A stretch of DNA of 64,000 nt from Larus michahellis (GCF_964199755.1 NC_133899.1:30359446-30423445); one strand, 5' to 3'; shown: positions 25,201 to 39,877, numbered from the stretch's first letter. Numbers and translations: made by a program. Notes: generated from the letters alone by a model not told the origin.

Positions 25201-28200
25201 GTAAAAAGCTGGCTGCTACAATCAGGGCAGAGACTTGGATTGAAATGGTGCAAACTGGCACATAGAAACCAAGAGCGAGTAGTGCTGCATCAACGCAGAG
25301 CAGCTCTGAGTGTGTTTTTCTCAGACGGTGTTTTTGGGTCCATCTTTGCTGATTATCTGGAGGTGGGACCAGCTTTTACACAGATAATCAAGTCCAAAAG
25401 GCTCTCTGCGGTTTTCTAAAGCAGGAGCTTTCTCCAGCCTTTTCATCAGCAGCTGGCATTCCTCTTTGAAATCTTACCTGATGTGTGTAAAATCAGTTGC
25501 AGTATTAGCTCCCCTAAAATTTGCCTGTGAATCCCAGGTGTGTCACTGTGTTTTTCCTGAAAGAGCTGTTGATGCAGCTTTTCACACCATTGAATGGTAC
25601 TTGTCAGGACAGAGCTCCATGGTTTCTCTCCAGTGACTATATGGCCATTTTTATAATAGAAAACAAGAGTCAAACATGTGAAAGGAACAAACGTCTGAAA
25701 AGAATGAAAAATGCAAATCCTGAGTTTGTCTACCAAACTTTTAATATCTCTCTGGTCTGTCTCTGCCCAACTCAGCTGTGTTCTGCTTCCAATAAAATAC
25801 TTGCAACTCAACGTGGCCAAATTTAAAGAAAAACTAGGGGAGGATGTATTTTTTTTTTAACACAGCTGTGGATATGTGGCCCTCATCCCTCCCCCCGTAC
25901 TGTTCTGTACTCTAGTCAATGAGCCACTCGGGGCTTTCCTTTTTGGGAAGAATTTGAGACATTGAGTGCTACTTGGAAAAGCTACTACCAGTAGCCAGAC
26001 ATTTGCAGTGTTTACATGTGAGTAAAGTTCTGTAGTTAAAAAGTTTAAGTTAAAAACTGGCGTAAAATATCTGAAAAGGCAAACCTGGATTTACTCTTCC
26101 TGAGAACATGGTCATTAAATAGTACACATCCTGTTTCTGTGTTACTAATTAGTTTATTCTGATGAACTACAAAAATGTCTATCATAAAATCAGACACATG
26201 CGGTACTTGGCAAAGTTTCATAGCTGTAGAGAAATGTATCTGAGCACATACCTTATGCTACTCAAAATCTAGAAGTAAGCTAGCTAGCTGTAACTAACTT
26301 GAAACAAAACGTTAGAAGGACTGACAAGGGATTGGTAAAGATTTTGCTAACGTATGGGGAGTTTAAGAGTTCATCTCCTGAATGATGTCTTAGCTTCCTT
26401 CTCTCTTTTCCACCAGTTTGATGGTTGCACTTACCAGCAGATTCATTGTACTTGTAGTAACTTTGAAGTGACTTTGAAGAAAGAGATACAGACTACCAGG
26501 TGGAAAAGCCACCTAGTGGTACAGAGAAATGGTGCCGAGCAGGTACCTCTGAATTCCAAGGAAAGATTTGTTCTCATACTGGGCGACGGTGCTGTGGCAT
26601 GCTGTAGAGGTTATTTGGTATTATTCTTGGGAGTCTGGAATGTGTATTACACACAAGCAGGAAACCCACAAAAGTATTAAAGAAATTTTCTGAAGGACGC
26701 CACCATGAAACTTTATGTTGGATCATTGCCTGTTTTATATATGCTGTGTAAACAATAAAATCTCATTTAGGGCTGTCTCAGAGAATTAAAATAGCATGAA
26801 TGAGTTTGCCCCTTTCTTATTTCCACCTGTCCAAATAAATGCAGGAGTTGCTGTAAGGCCAGCTGTCCAGAGCTCAGAAAGGGAAGAAAGCCCATAAAAC
26901 ATCTGTCCTCTTTATTTTAAATCATCTTCATTATGTCATGGCTTTAAAGCACAGTAACTTCATGCCTTTGCAGAGCTAAGGAAGAGCACTGGTTCAATCT
27001 CCGTTCTGGATCTCACTGGTTACTTTTTTGAGTATAATTTCTACACCTGTTGGAAAGAATTGGGAAAGGCATCCCATTTGGGAAAGCAAAAATTCACCCC
27101 CTTAGCAAAAGGCTGCTGGGTGAGGTGGCTCAGCACAGTGTATGATCAACACGTGAAGGTCTGTCTCTTAAAAAGGCTGAGAGGAGCTGGCAAATGATTA
27201 CAACAGCTCCATTCCTTCAGGACCCTTCACCTCAGCACAGGCAGTGGAGAGTTATTGCAAGAATGAAGGCGTATCTCCTTGCAGCACAACAATGACTAAA
27301 CCTGAGCCTTTGTAAAGAGTAATAGAATAGGTGGCGTGTTCTTATCTAAATAGTTGAAATGCGAAGTTACAACCCGTGTGCTGGAGGCTTGGTTTTCATA
27401 ACATCAAGGTCTTTGCAGCCTTGTGCTCAAACCGTAGTGTTTTCTCATTTGCAGATTCATCTGTGAACGCGCAGATTGGGGAGTTTTGCAAACACGGAGA
27501 GATTAGCTCATACACGTATGCAGATACCCACATTGCGTAGCCAGACCTCGCGGGATTCTTCAGCCTGTGTTGGTTACTGAGTGGGGACAGAGGGAGGGAG
27601 AAGAGGATGCCACGCCAAGCTACAGGTGGGTTATATATCTAGTAGAAATTGTGGGATTGTGCAAGCAGACACAACTTACTGCAGACTGCCTGTGACACAT
27701 GCATCCAGCTCGGAGGATTAAGCAGCCCTAGCCATTGCCTGCTTCTAACGTGAAGGGTCACGGTGTGGGAAGGGGGATATGGCAAAGGTGTTGGCTGTGT
27801 AAGTGGCAAATATGAATGAAGGAGACTATGAAGATGGAGCCTCTTTAGGTAAATCAATTTCATCTTCAGAATGGGAGTCTTAACAAGTCAGGCGAGGCAA
27901 TTAGAGTAATTACTCCTAAATGTTCAATTACATAAATGCGTCTGTATACACACACCAGACCTGAGGTTTACTACATGTAGTAAGTGCATAAATGTGCCAG
28001 TCTGTGCATCAGATAAATCACAGCATTTATGAATGTGCACCAGCAGAAACACGTCTGCTGAGCTAAAGGAGGAGCAAAGATGTGTAGGAAAATATCCAGA
28101 AGTACTGGCATTGCTGTCGTCGGCATGGAGCTTGGTAGCTAGGGAGATTGGGATGCAGGATCAGGGAGCAAGGACAACTGATCCAGCAACTGGCTTGTGC

Positions 28201-31200
28201 ACACTGAGACCTACTCCAAGTCATGGGATGTTGCTCTGATGACACTAATTTCTTTCTTCTTTCTGCGGCACTTGGCCACTGTAAGCCTTTTAGGCATCCT
28301 TGAAGTAGGTACCCTGTGGACAAAGAGAAACCTAAACCAGGGGGATGGAAATCTGTGGTAAAAAATAAAAGGGACCTGGGAAGGAAATTCTGGAAATGTG
28401 CCCCATTTGTAGGGTTGTGAGGAGCAGTGTTCCCAGCTTGTGTGCACAGACATTACATATAGCTTGGAGTGAATGAGTCAGCTTTCCAGATGAAGGTAAA
28501 CGGAAACCTGTGAGAGTGTGAGAAGGCACATATAAATCTCCCAGGACACTCACCTTTGGCTCTCTGTGCTCATTAAAATTAATTGGGAAGTTCTGGGGAT
28601 GGATGTGTGGGTGTTTCTCAGAGTGCCTGAGAGCGCTAGCATTTATAACTGGACTCAAGGCTCCACTGATTTTCTCTGGTTAAGTCCTTTCTGTTAACTA
28701 AAGATTTCCAGAGGTGCGGTAGCCAAAGCCTCAGTGGACTGTCTCTGTGAGCACTTCACATGGGTCAAGAAATCCTGCGCAACTACAGGACCTGCGCACT
28801 GTGCTGCACATGCCTGTGCAGTGGGTCCTCTGCCCTCCAAAAAACCTCAGCTGCGTTCGGTCCAACTGCTTGATGTGCTTTCCAAAACCACGGGATTTAC
28901 GAACAAGTCTCGCCCACGCGGGCACCACGGTCACAGAGGAAATCTCACACCACACACGTATTCTCATTAAGACTGTTTACAGGCAGAACAGCCTCATCTG
29001 TAACCCATTTCCAACCTTTGAAAGATGTGGGGAAGTCGCTCCAGTTTGCACTCCATTTGCTTTGGTGACTGTAAAGAGAAATGCAGAAACCTCACGAGCA
29101 AACACTCTCTGATGAAATTTCTGTAGTAGCTTTTCCTAGTATGCCCAGATCCCCAAATCTCCCCTGGTGCAGATCCCTTCTTTAAATGGGTTTCCTGCAT
29201 CTATCGCCAGAAAATGTAATCAGTAGAAATCCAACAGCCTCCTATTTGCTTCAAGAGGGGAAAAATAAACCAAAAACTTCCTACACCAAGCTTTTACCAT
29301 CCCACTGTCTGGTTTTTCAGTGAAATTTCTTTGCTGTCCTTCCACAGGGCAAATTCCCCAATCATTTACACCAAGTTCTTATCTGTAAATCCTCTCACTG
29401 ACATAAGGACTCACAGCTTTTGAACCCTTTTCTGATTTTCTGCTCTGCCCAACCTGTGTAACACAGGCCAGCAAATTTCACATGGTACTTCTGCATTACA
29501 TCCCTCACGTTTTGTGGGGAGTTTTAAACGGTCACAGACAAGCCTGTTGAAATCAGCTGGGGTAATCCTGGAGTAAAGTGCGGCTTGACAAGTATAGCAA
29601 GTATACAGGCATCACCTATAAGAGGGTACTGATCCATAATAAACTAGTGCAAGCCTTGAGAAATGATAGACTAAAGGGGGCTGATATCTTGGGAGCTGCA
29701 CATCTGCCCTTTTCTGTACAGCCCGGAATACACAACCGGGAAACGAACCCTGCTTTCCTACTTCTTGTGCACTGGCTTGTGCTTTATGGGCACGTGGTGG
29801 GGACAAAAATAAGCCACTGCTGGTAAATAAGTAAAAAAGGAGCACTGCTGCTTAGTCACCTCGAGCGGAGCGTGGAGATTTCCCGAATCTCAGCAATGAG
29901 TTCGGTTATCTCTGTGGGCAGCTCACGTTGTGTGGAGGAAAGGGGAGCCCTGTGTTTGCACTCTGAGCGATAACATTAATGGAAGAGCGGGGTGGGACTG
30001 GAAGGTGTTTGGTCAGTAACTCAGGGTTGCCTGCAAGCTGCTGGGAGCTGTAGGACATGAGCTGGCACATGTAAGATGGCCACAGCTTACCACCCTCTGT
30101 ACTCTAGGCAGAGGGCAGTGCCGCTGCGTGATTACCTGTTGCTGTCCATAAGCCGTAAGGGGTGTACTGGTGTGCCTTGTGCAGGCGTTTGAAAACAGAA
30201 AATAAATACATAAGCATATATGGGGAGTCTGAAATATTGATACTGTTCTGGCCAAAGAGCCAATGCTGGGAATGGGTTTTCAGCATCTAGATCTGCCCTT
30301 TGAGACTGGAAGGGAATACTATAAGGCACTCAAATATAGACGTGATTGCCTGTTCGGTATGAATTGCTATTTCCATGCAGTCCACTCTGAGCAAACACAA
30401 CTTGGTGCTGGCAGGGTTTACTTTTCATCCTCTTCCAGCGGTTGCATTTTTGTTTTGTCTGTGTGTGACTTCGCAAGTTTCAGGTTAGCGTCCCAATAAA
30501 GCTTTAACAAAGCACCAAACTGGAAAGGCAAACAAAAGAGAAAGACGTGTAAATGTCATGAGTAAAATTGCAAGAACATGGGATGCTGGGAACTGCTCGT
30601 GAAGGCAATTTGGTTTAAAAGAAACTATCACAGTGGAAATGACTTCAGAAAAGCCCTCCTGCTTTTTGGTGTTTCTGTGGGCATCTGCCATGCGTGGATG
30701 AGGAGGATTCAGCATCCCTCCGCATCTAAGTCCTGCCAGTCTCGCCAAGTCAGGCAGGGAGCCATGCAGGGTCTGCAGGCTTTCTGCAGCGGCTGAAAGG
30801 GATATTGTGAGACACAAGACTCTTTATTCAGGGAGAAGCTTTATTGCCTATTTAATACACTCCCAGAGCAGAAAATGTGAGTCAAGTATTTACCTTGAGA
30901 TTTAGGCGGAACACTACAGTAATCCTGAACAATCCCAGAGTTCTCTATTAGTGTTAAGTTTTAATGAACAAGACTAAACTGAGGAATGCTTTAGGTCTCT
31001 GTGTAACTCATTATTTAAGGTCTTGATTAAATTTTTTTAAACAGCGCATAGGAATGCAGCCTTTGCAGCCATAGGAATCCCTACTTTTTAAGAAATTTCC
31101 TTAAGTCGGTGAAAACTAGACATTCTCTTCTTCATATTGCCTGAGAATATTCCCTATTTGATTACAGGTCTGTTATAATTCAAGATTGAAAAAGCAGAGT

Positions 31201-34200
31201 TTTCTCAAGTTCCCAGGCCATGCTCTTTGCACACAGTTTCTGGGATCGGGCAGTCCTGCCAATACTGTTTTGCTGCCACCTCTCCTAGGGAAGCCCCTGG
31301 AAGCTGCTTCTGCCTCTGTGTTTCCTGTAGGAAACCTGGGTCTTGGAGGAAATTTAACCTGTACAGTCTAAAGGCTTTGCCCTGGACATGCAAATAGCAT
31401 TTTCCAAACAGGATGCTTATGGGTAGACCTCATGCACTTTGAGTTGAAAAAAGCAAAATAAACTTAAAAACATGGTGCTTGTCTGGTTTTCCAGCCTCTC
31501 CTTGCTGGCTCTGGTGGTAGCAGGTTTTCCTAGTACCCCACTGGGGGCTCTCCCACCTTAGACTCACACTCGTTTCTAAGCCATGGGAGGCTTATCATTC
31601 CCTTTGATATCTTTCTTCTTATCAGGACTATAAAACCAGCTATTGCCTTTTCAGGTTTCTTGGGAAACACCTTCCCCTTTAACTTCTCTTCTGATCCAAC
31701 TTGTTGGCAAACTGTCCTTTAAAAGCACACAGAGAGGCACGGACTACAGGCATAAAAAATCTGATTTCTCATGTTTTCACAGCTGACGTCAGATATGATT
31801 ACAAAGGAGCGATATATAGTGTGTGTCACTACTCAGTATTTACAGAAGCATGCAACGTCAATCGCCGTAGTACAAAATGGGCAAAACACAAGAGTCACAA
31901 GAGTTTAGCTCAACAGCAAGATCCCTTCCTTCTGCTGCTTTAACCTATCATTTTTAAGGCTGGAACATGAAAATTTGATTCCATGGTGCTTAAAACAGTG
32001 GAAAACAATAGGGTTGGTCTCAGCGCTGGGTACCAGCTCTCCCCCAGCAACTTGGGGTCACGTAACATTTACAAATCATTGGGATAAACTTTCAAAAACG
32101 TTCATTGTTGGTGCCTTTCCAACCGCTAGCAACAGTGGTGGTAATTTCTCCTTGGAAAAATCCCTCCCAAGTACTTGTGACCTGCTGGCCCGCAGCATTA
32201 ATTGCGATTTCCCCCTTAGTGTGAATAATGCGCTTCTCCACTAGATGTCATCGTTGCTTCTGCAAATCACATGGGTTTTGATTAAAAACATCTAATGTCA
32301 GTTCATCATTTAGATAGGCCTTCACCGCGCTGGTGGGAGACACCCCTCCCAGCCAGGGCTGGGACTAAACACTTTCTGTAGGAGATTTGCACCAAAGTGC
32401 TTTTGACTTCATTTAGGAGGATTTGCCATACCAATACGTGTCGCTAGGAGCCCACCTACTACCCCAGCTCTTGGCATCACTCTCCCAAAAAACCACTAAG
32501 TTCATTGGAGTTATTTAATTGTATTTACTCTTTTGGCAGTAAGGCTATTTATAATTAAATATGTCCCACATCAGCCACAGTTTAATGCAGCTGTAAAGAC
32601 ACTACATGTTGTAGAGCCGGTCTCCTGATAAGGTGCTCTGGTCTGAGGCTCCAGCAGCCAGCACTGGCGTGAGGCAGGGTCCTGGCTTTAACAAAAGCCT
32701 GCTCTGCAGGAGCAGAAAGAGTATTTCTTATTTTCAATTCAGTCAGTTACCTGGTTAAGGATAGCTCAAGAAACCAACTGACAACTGAAAAAGCGGGAAA
32801 ATTTGCTTTCTTCCTCTTACCTGAGAGCTAGCATTTCTGAAATCCTGAAAACCAGAAGAAAGTCCAAATCCAATGACAGAAAATGCTCCTTTATTTAATA
32901 AATCAGTTGGTTTTATTTTTTTTTAAAGTGTAACTTCTGTGTCTTTTCCTGTATGTATTCGGGACAGTTAACATATTTTGTACAGTAAAAATAAATTTTA
33001 AAGCACCTGTTTACTCGTTTTTAATTGCAAGCCAACCTCCATTGGGTCTGACCTAAGTGAAAAATAACCTTGTTAAAAAAAAGTATCACTCACCATTTCT
33101 CATAGTTTTATTAAAAAGGTAATTAGGAATCTGGATAAATCCTTGTAAAGTACAGACTTTCTTCAATAAGCAAAAGCTACAGGTACCCTCCTGGTTAGTC
33201 ACATCTGATTAATTCTAGCAGTTACTGAAATCAATCTTTCTTTAAAAATGGAAATAACTATGGAGCCCTAATGTAAAAAGAAAATAAAAATACTAGATAC
33301 ACTTTTTAAAACCAAGATTTCCCAGTTGTTGAACTCTGTCATTGCTAAAATTCATCTTTTCAATCCGTCACTGGAATATACAGTTAATTGCCTCTTCTAA
33401 ATATAATGCACAGTAGGCAATTACCCTTTTGCAATTACATCTCTGGATTCAGCTTTTTCATTAAACTATAATTATAATAGATCTTCAAAGTTGTCATGAA
33501 AATGAAGGACTAGCAGCATTGAAAATGAAGGTTTAGTGGCACGAACTAAACATCGGCGATGAGCAGCTTCTTTTTGCATTTCAGCTCTGGCCTCTTACCC
33601 CATTCCCATTTCACTTTTGGACTTGCCTGAAGTGAATAAGGAGCCCAGAGCCAAATTACGCAGTGAACTTTGTTATTAAAACAGCATGGGGTAATACTTT
33701 GAACTTGAGAGAGATTTACATTTTGTTTTATCCATGGTGGCAGTGCAATAACAGCATCTCTGTGTCACACAGGGCTTTCTCAGGGGCCCATCTGGCACTT
33801 GCAGATGAGTCGTTTCATTGCTCCAACAAGCACAAGCTCTCCCACATCCAGCTTACCTTTGCTTGCACTAGCGAGAGTTGAGTTTTGTCCTAAAAGATGT
33901 GTTCTTTTATAGAATACAGTTTGCTCATGCACGTCTGCCTACAGCTTGTTTTGTATTGCCTGGAGAGACCTTGACCCAGCTTTTTTTTCCGGGTTGGTGA
34001 AACATCTGGAGCCCAGCGCTGCATCTTGCTATGGAAGTGTAAGCTGCCACACGGCAGGACGGTTCACTGCACATCTGCTTGTGAGCATCAGTTTCTGCCT
34101 GCCAACTGGCACTGCAGGTCTTGCTGTGGTCCTACTCTGCTGCAAGGTCATGCTGCAGGGGCAGCTTTCGGGTACGGCTCAGCTCATCAAACCACCAGCA

Positions 34201-34560
34201 AATCCAGTTCCTCTGATGATCCCTTGCTTTGGTGCTCACTGGCACGGTGAGTCAGGGCACTCAACCAGCCGAGCCAGAAGCTATTGTTATTTCTGCAACG
34301 AGCTGTTGGTTACTTTAGATTGCTGCGTGGTCAGTGGTGCCAGTGCCAGCACTGCAGCCACAAGTGCGACAGGGAGGGGAACAGGGACCCGACTGTGCAC
34401 ACTGGGGACTCTGGGCAGGTAAACAGGCTCAGCCACATCACAAAACCACATGCTTAAAATTACTCCCTTTGCATTGCCTCTAGTGATGGCATGACCATGG
34501 GATGAATTTGTTCCGTAAGCTGATCTGATTGATCAGAAGCATCCCAGAAAGTACCTCCAT
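13266..34560. other. Intergenic region between SGPP1 and SYNE2, left part
   Basis: About 21 kb without a recognisable gene. Open frames reach about 150 codons (21805-22248, minus), but none shows family motifs, and neighbouring frames on both strands are equally open. Simple repeats include an A run at 17946-17960 and a short GT tract near 14219-14230. A 14-bp hairpin lies at 21911-21947. No promoter-like CpG island, tRNA, or further CR1 3' end was seen. Regulatory elements for either neighbour could lie here, but nothing in the raw sequence identifies them. Confidence 0.5.
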
Positions 34561-34564
34561 GAAA

Positions 34565-34800
34565 GAGTAGAATAGAACAGAGCTTTTCAGTTGGAAGGGA
34601 CCTACAATGATCACCTAGTCCAACTACCTGACTACTTCAGGGCTGACCAAAAGTTAAATCATGTTATTAAGGGCATTGCCCAAATGCCTTTTAACCACTG
34701 AGAGGCTTGGGACATCAACCACCTCTCTAGGAAGCCTGTTCCAGTGTTTGGCCACTCTTTCTGCAAAGAAATCCTTCCTAGTAGTTTTCTGTTGGATCTG
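34565..34800 (-). mobile_element. CR1 LINE 3' fragment
   Basis: The plus strand reads AGAATAGAACAGAGC, then CAGTTGGAAGGGACCTACAA, CACCTAGTCCAACT, and later CACCTCTCTAGGAAGCCTGT and AAGAAATCCTTCCTA. This is the complement of a CR1 3' end, so the element lies on the minus strand. Only the last 235 bases or so remain. Divergence is moderate and the 5' boundary is approximate. Confidence 0.88.
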
Positions 34801-37800
34801 CTAGTTGAGCTGACTCACCCTGTGGGCCTCTCATCACTAAATCTGGTGTAGGACAGAAGGAGAGGGCACGGCTGGGGTGGCTCAGGATGGGATCACCCTA
34901 CTGTGACCGCCCCACTTAGATAAACTTAAACAAAACGCTGGCTCACGCTCACCCATGTGGACATTGCTGCCAGAAGCTGAAGTCCTTGCCTTGCTTGCTT
35001 GCTCCCCCCGCCTCTGATCCATCAACCATCGTCTCCTGTGCTGGCTCCAGCCATCCAACTGAAAACCCACTACATTCCTTTTTCCGGACTGTTCTGCAGC
35101 TGTATCAGCTTATTTAAGCTGGGATTTATGGCTCTCACAAGTGCCGGTCCTGATGCAGAGGAGATGTGAAGACCATCTGACTAGAGGTGGTAGGGAAGGA
35201 TAGAAATGCCTCTTGGAGTATCAGTGAGGTCTTGCTTCGGCCACCCTTCACCCAAGCCCTGGCCCTGCCAGGACTTCATCACTCTTCATGCCTACGTTTC
35301 CCTGCTGTGACCAACCCCTTCTCATCTGTGTGAGCTTCTGCTCTGACAGGGACCCCTCTGCTCCTGTCTTCGTCTGGCTGCTGACTGGGACCATTTTGCT
35401 ACCTGTCCACCGAACCCTGGAGAGGCTCAAGCATGAGTTCAACTGACTGAGGCTTGAACTGGTCCAACCTCCGCCTGCCTCCAGCAGGAACGAGCTCCTG
35501 CACAGGCACCCATAATGACTCCATTACAGCTGACACCTCCAGGGCTGTGCACCAGCTCCTCTTACCCTTTTTCTGCTGGCGGCAGCGATATGCACCTTTG
35601 CCACAACAGAGTCCTGGATTTTACGCACTACAAATCCTAATAATAACAACTCCCAGAAGAACTGCAATCGTCACAAAATTTCCGCTGTGCCTGAAAGGTG
35701 TACTTCTTTGACCTTGTTTTTTCCAGCGCAAGCATTGTATGATACATGATAATGTATCGCACTGGCCTACGTATCAGTAGATGTTCTCCAGAAATTAAAA
35801 TTCAGAGAAAGTATTTACTTTATTTCTGCAGAATAAGGGCCAGGGATTCACTGTGTGGCAGCCAGGAGATGTCCAGCAGCTTTCTCTGGTGCCCAAAGCT
35901 GGAGGGGGCAGCACGACTCTCCAGTGCACACTGAGACCAGGTCTTGGTAGTACGTATCTGAGTAAGAGATCTGGGACTTGCCGCAGGACAAGCCCATGTC
36001 AGGAGCAATTTAGGAGTGATAATGAGAGGAATCACCGTGATTGGCAGAGAGGACAGAGGGTTACTGCTGCCCTCCGAGGCTGAGGAAGCCCAAAGCTGGC
36101 TGTTGGAGGTGTGATCGGCTGCCTCTGATCCAGGTTCCTCTCCAGGGCTGGCAGCCGGTGTGGTGGGCAAGCACACCCTGACACGTCAGCTGTGGGGTGC
36201 AGCATCCCTGGGGTGGGGCTGGCAGGTTGCAAGGCCATGGAGAGGTGTGCGGAGAACAGGGGTCGTGGGTCCTGTCTGTGGGGCCCTGCAGGAGCTGAGG
36301 TGGGATGACAGCAGCGCTGCACCGACCCCATGGATTTAACCCCAGCTTTGTGCTGGTACGGGCTCTTTTTGCCGTTTTCCTTCCCTTTCTTTGAGATGTG
36401 AGGCTGACTGCTGATGTTTGGGCTAAACACAAAATAACAGGTTTGGGTTTTTTTCCCCGCAAATTGCAAGCAAGGCATTGCTCTGCGGTCAGTCCCGGGC
36501 AGCGGATGAGCAAGCAAACCTGTCACCAGTACAAACATGTGGCTGGTGGCTGCCTGCCCACGACAGGATGGTGGTACACGTGCTCCCGCGGACCAAAAGG
36601 TCCCCCAGTGCCCGGCACCCAGACCTTGACAACCAAAAATAGCAGAGCCTGTCACAAGGAGGGTGATATCACCAGGGATCCAGGGCCACGCTTCAAGGGA
36701 CAGTCTGTCATGCAGTCAGAAAACACATCAGCATCTTATTTAGCATGCATTTCCCTTGGTTTCAGGAAAACTATTTACAAATAAATACCAAAGCGTTTGC
36801 TCAGGAGAAGAGGACTTGGCTAAAAACCTGCCGTGCCACTGCACAAGTGTTTGGCAGCTCGGGATCCTCACAGTGGGTTTAAGGGAGAAGACATGACCTC
36901 TAAACACTGCTTTTAAAATAGAGCAGTGTGTAAATGAAAGAGCAATTTAAGGACTCCAGGCAATGCAGGACAGCAAACGTTTCTCAAAACATGGGAGCCA
37001 CACAAGTTATAACACATGACAGTTTACTAAATATATCCGCAATGCCAAAACAAACAGCATGTACAAACTAAGTACCAAAACAAGAGGTCACTGCAGTCTG
37101 TCTTCCATGTGCCACTTGTCCTTCTGATCTGCAAGAGATTTTCACCAGGAGGACTGAAGCAGAGAGGTGGAGTGTATGCGAGCGTCTGCCAGGGAGATGC
37201 ATTTCCATTTTGGCAAACGCTACCAATTGTGACTTCGAGGGTCAGCGTAATATCTCATTATAGTCCCTACCTATCCCTTCTGACCAAAAAAGTGACAGTC
37301 ACACAGAAAATCTTACACTAAAGACAACGGCAACTTTACCAGGTAAGGACTGAGTGAGACTTTTGAGCTAGAGACCAGGATAACTTGGAAAATAATAAAG
37401 GTAACAAAAAATTAATCGTATCTCTTGCCCCGAAGCACATTTTAAATATTGTCTGCTTTTCAGTCTTGTGCATAAATATACATAATTCTGCATCTTTAAT
37501 TGAAATATGTATTCAGCGTGGTTGTTTTTCTGCTGACAGCTCAGTGGAGTTACACTGTTAATAATCATAACAACTATTTGGTAGTATTTACATTGCAATC
37601 CTGCTAAGAGATCTGAGCCATGCTCTAAGATTATAGAAACCTGGAACCAAAATGTATTTATTCCAAGCCCAAGAGCTGAAATCCAATCATAAATTTTATA
37701 GTAAAACACTCCCTTTCTAGCCTTTTGTATGAAAATATCAGCCTAAGGGAGTCAGGAACCCACATCCGACAGAAATTTTTACAAACCGTAAATCTAGTTC

Positions 37801-39360
37801 CCTCAGTCCTTGCAAATCTCAGCCAACTGAGTTATCAGTGAAGAAATAATCATTTTAGTGGAATTCCTAAATAGCCCCCTGCACGGGTCTTATCCCAAGT
37901 GAAAGCAGTCGACGGAGTAGGGCAATATCCAGGCGGGCTCATGTTTGCCCGAGCTTTAATCCCCTTGCAGACAAAATCCTGAACTTGAATGCATGGAAAA
38001 TTGCTGTTGCTAATCTTATTTTGCAGGAAAAAAATGAATGTATTTCAACCAGCATCTGGCAAGGTACAGGCTTTTAGCTTCTGACTTAGAAGAAACCTTG
38101 TCTGCATATGCATTTTACTGGCTGGTAAAGTTTCTGGAATCACGTTTTTTCCTTTAAAATTCTGAAGATGCAATAGCAGCCTGAATTCCCCTTTTCTGTG
38201 TTATGTATCACTGCACAGTGGCAGCAGGGCAGTAGACATTTCATAGGCCATAAAACCAGAATGGGCTTAATCCTCTTCTCACACTAGATTTACATTTGTG
38301 TGACTGTTAGTAAAGTTGGCAGTAAAGCTGTTGACAGAGCTGAGGGCTGGTTGGGGCCCAAGGGCACTGATTTTTAAAGGTGGTGATGGGGATTACTAAA
38401 CCCTGCTTCCAAAGAAGCCTTAGCCCCACTTCCTTCTCTTGAGAGCTTTTTTGTTCTCCATTGACTCATGGTTGAAAATGGGCTGTAGCCACCCAAGACA
38501 TGTAGGTGTTGCAGTGGAAGCAGAGGCAAATCAAACCGCTGCCGCCCGAGAGCTGCCCAAGGGTGCCGTTCCCCAAAGACGGAGGTGTGAGAAGGGTGCC
38601 CGGTATGGTATAATGGGGAGGCAAGCACTGACGTCGTTTCTGCAGTCCTCAGCCCGTGTGTGTCTTAGAAATATCAAGACGTGCAACTACGGAGAGAAGG
38701 CCTTTTCCTGGAGGTGGCAAGGAAGGGAAAGGCTGCCAAGAAATTAAAACAGTCACTGCTCAAAGTGAAACTACTCCATGTCTCGTCTGAGCCTCAGAGA
38801 AAGGGCCTCAGAGGTGAGAGGAAGCCATCAAATGAAAACTGCGTAAGCCCTTAGGTGCTTTCTGCTGCCCAGTTTTGCTTTACAAGTGCCTGGAGCTTGC
38901 AGATGGCCAGTTGGAGCTATATTGCAAAGAAGCTGCTTGCCCAGCAGCTGTTATTTTCTCATACGTCCTGCAGGTTCCTGAATCCAGACCTGGCATTTGA
39001 CCACCACGCAGTGTTTCTCCAGCTTCTGCTACGGTTGGCTGTACACAGTGTTTTTTGGCAGGTTTCTCTCACCCAACTTCCAAAAAATAGAGCAAAACTG
39101 AGATGCCAAACTACTGGTGGGATGCAGCACGCTTGGGAGGCACCAGCCAGCTTTGGAGCACGAGGGTAAAGCCGATAGGACTGGTGTGGTCTCAGTTGCA
39201 GGCTCACTATGGTGCTCTTACAAATACACTGGAGTACAAGCGCTGCAGCAGCGACGGTCTAAGGACAGAAGAGAGAATATTTTTTATTAGATTGACTAAC
39301 GTAAGTCAAAAAGGCGGGTAAACTTTGGGGATAAAAGATAAGGGGATTCTTTCTGCAGTC
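34801..39360. other. Intergenic region, middle part
   Basis: No gene recognised. The stretch 34850-36700 is noticeably more GC-rich than its flanks and has overlapping long open frames on both strands (up to 207 codons, 36032-36655 minus). Low-complexity Pro/Ser/Gly/Ala translations and the absence of motifs argue against coding. Confidence 0.45.
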
Positions 39361-39610
39361 ACTGATAAGACCGGCTCAAGGTCTTATGGACCTTTAGGAG
39401 TCTACGAGTACTGACTGTCTACTTGTAGACTCCTAAAGTTCCATAAGATTTTGGCCCTGTCTAATCAGGAGTCTAACAGACTCCTAAAACACAGTCTCCT
39501 AAGCCCGCTAAGCTCATCAGGATAGCAGGGTGTCGAGTGGGATCCAAAAAGGCACTTAAGTACCCAAAGCAGAACTTAGGCAGGTTGGAGGTGCCTCAAT
39601 AAAAACCTCT
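39361..39610. repeat. Palindromic interspersed repeat, possibly a non-autonomous DNA element
   Basis: Two nearly perfect inverted arms, 39381-39405 and 39425-39449, pair over 25 positions with 2 mismatches around a 19-base loop. A second perfect 8-bp hairpin (AGGAGTCT / AGACTCCT, loop AAC) follows at 39467-39485, and a related CAGTCTCCTAAG is at 39491-39502. The core word CTCCTAA or its complement thus recurs several times. TTTTGGCCCT (39449-39458) and GGCACTTAAGTACCC further right resemble a common palindromic 'TTAGGAGTCTAA' repeat in archosaur and turtle genomes, recalled only in general form. Outer ends and family are not established. Confidence 0.5.
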
Positions 39611-39877
39611 ACTCAGCTGGTATTGAGGGCTGGGGGTGCTCAGCTTTGACTTTTAATTTCCAGGGTGTAACCTGAAGTTACATCTCTTTGCGTAACAAAC
39701 CCACCTCGCCTGCAACCAAGGAGCTGGCGCACTTTGGGAGGTGGGAAAATGTAGATTGTAAACCTTTATCAATGCACAGCACCTGTATTATGAACGGAGT
39801 AAAATGAGCCCTGCGCAGTTCAGATTGCAGGTGCCTGTCCTCAGGCCACTAACCTGGGCTGTGTGTATGAGCGGAGT

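Noticed and set aside
34882..36784. GC-richer block with 128-207 codon frames considered as a possible gene
   Set aside because: Frames on both strands overlap, translations are low complexity, and no splice-linked or domain evidence was seen.
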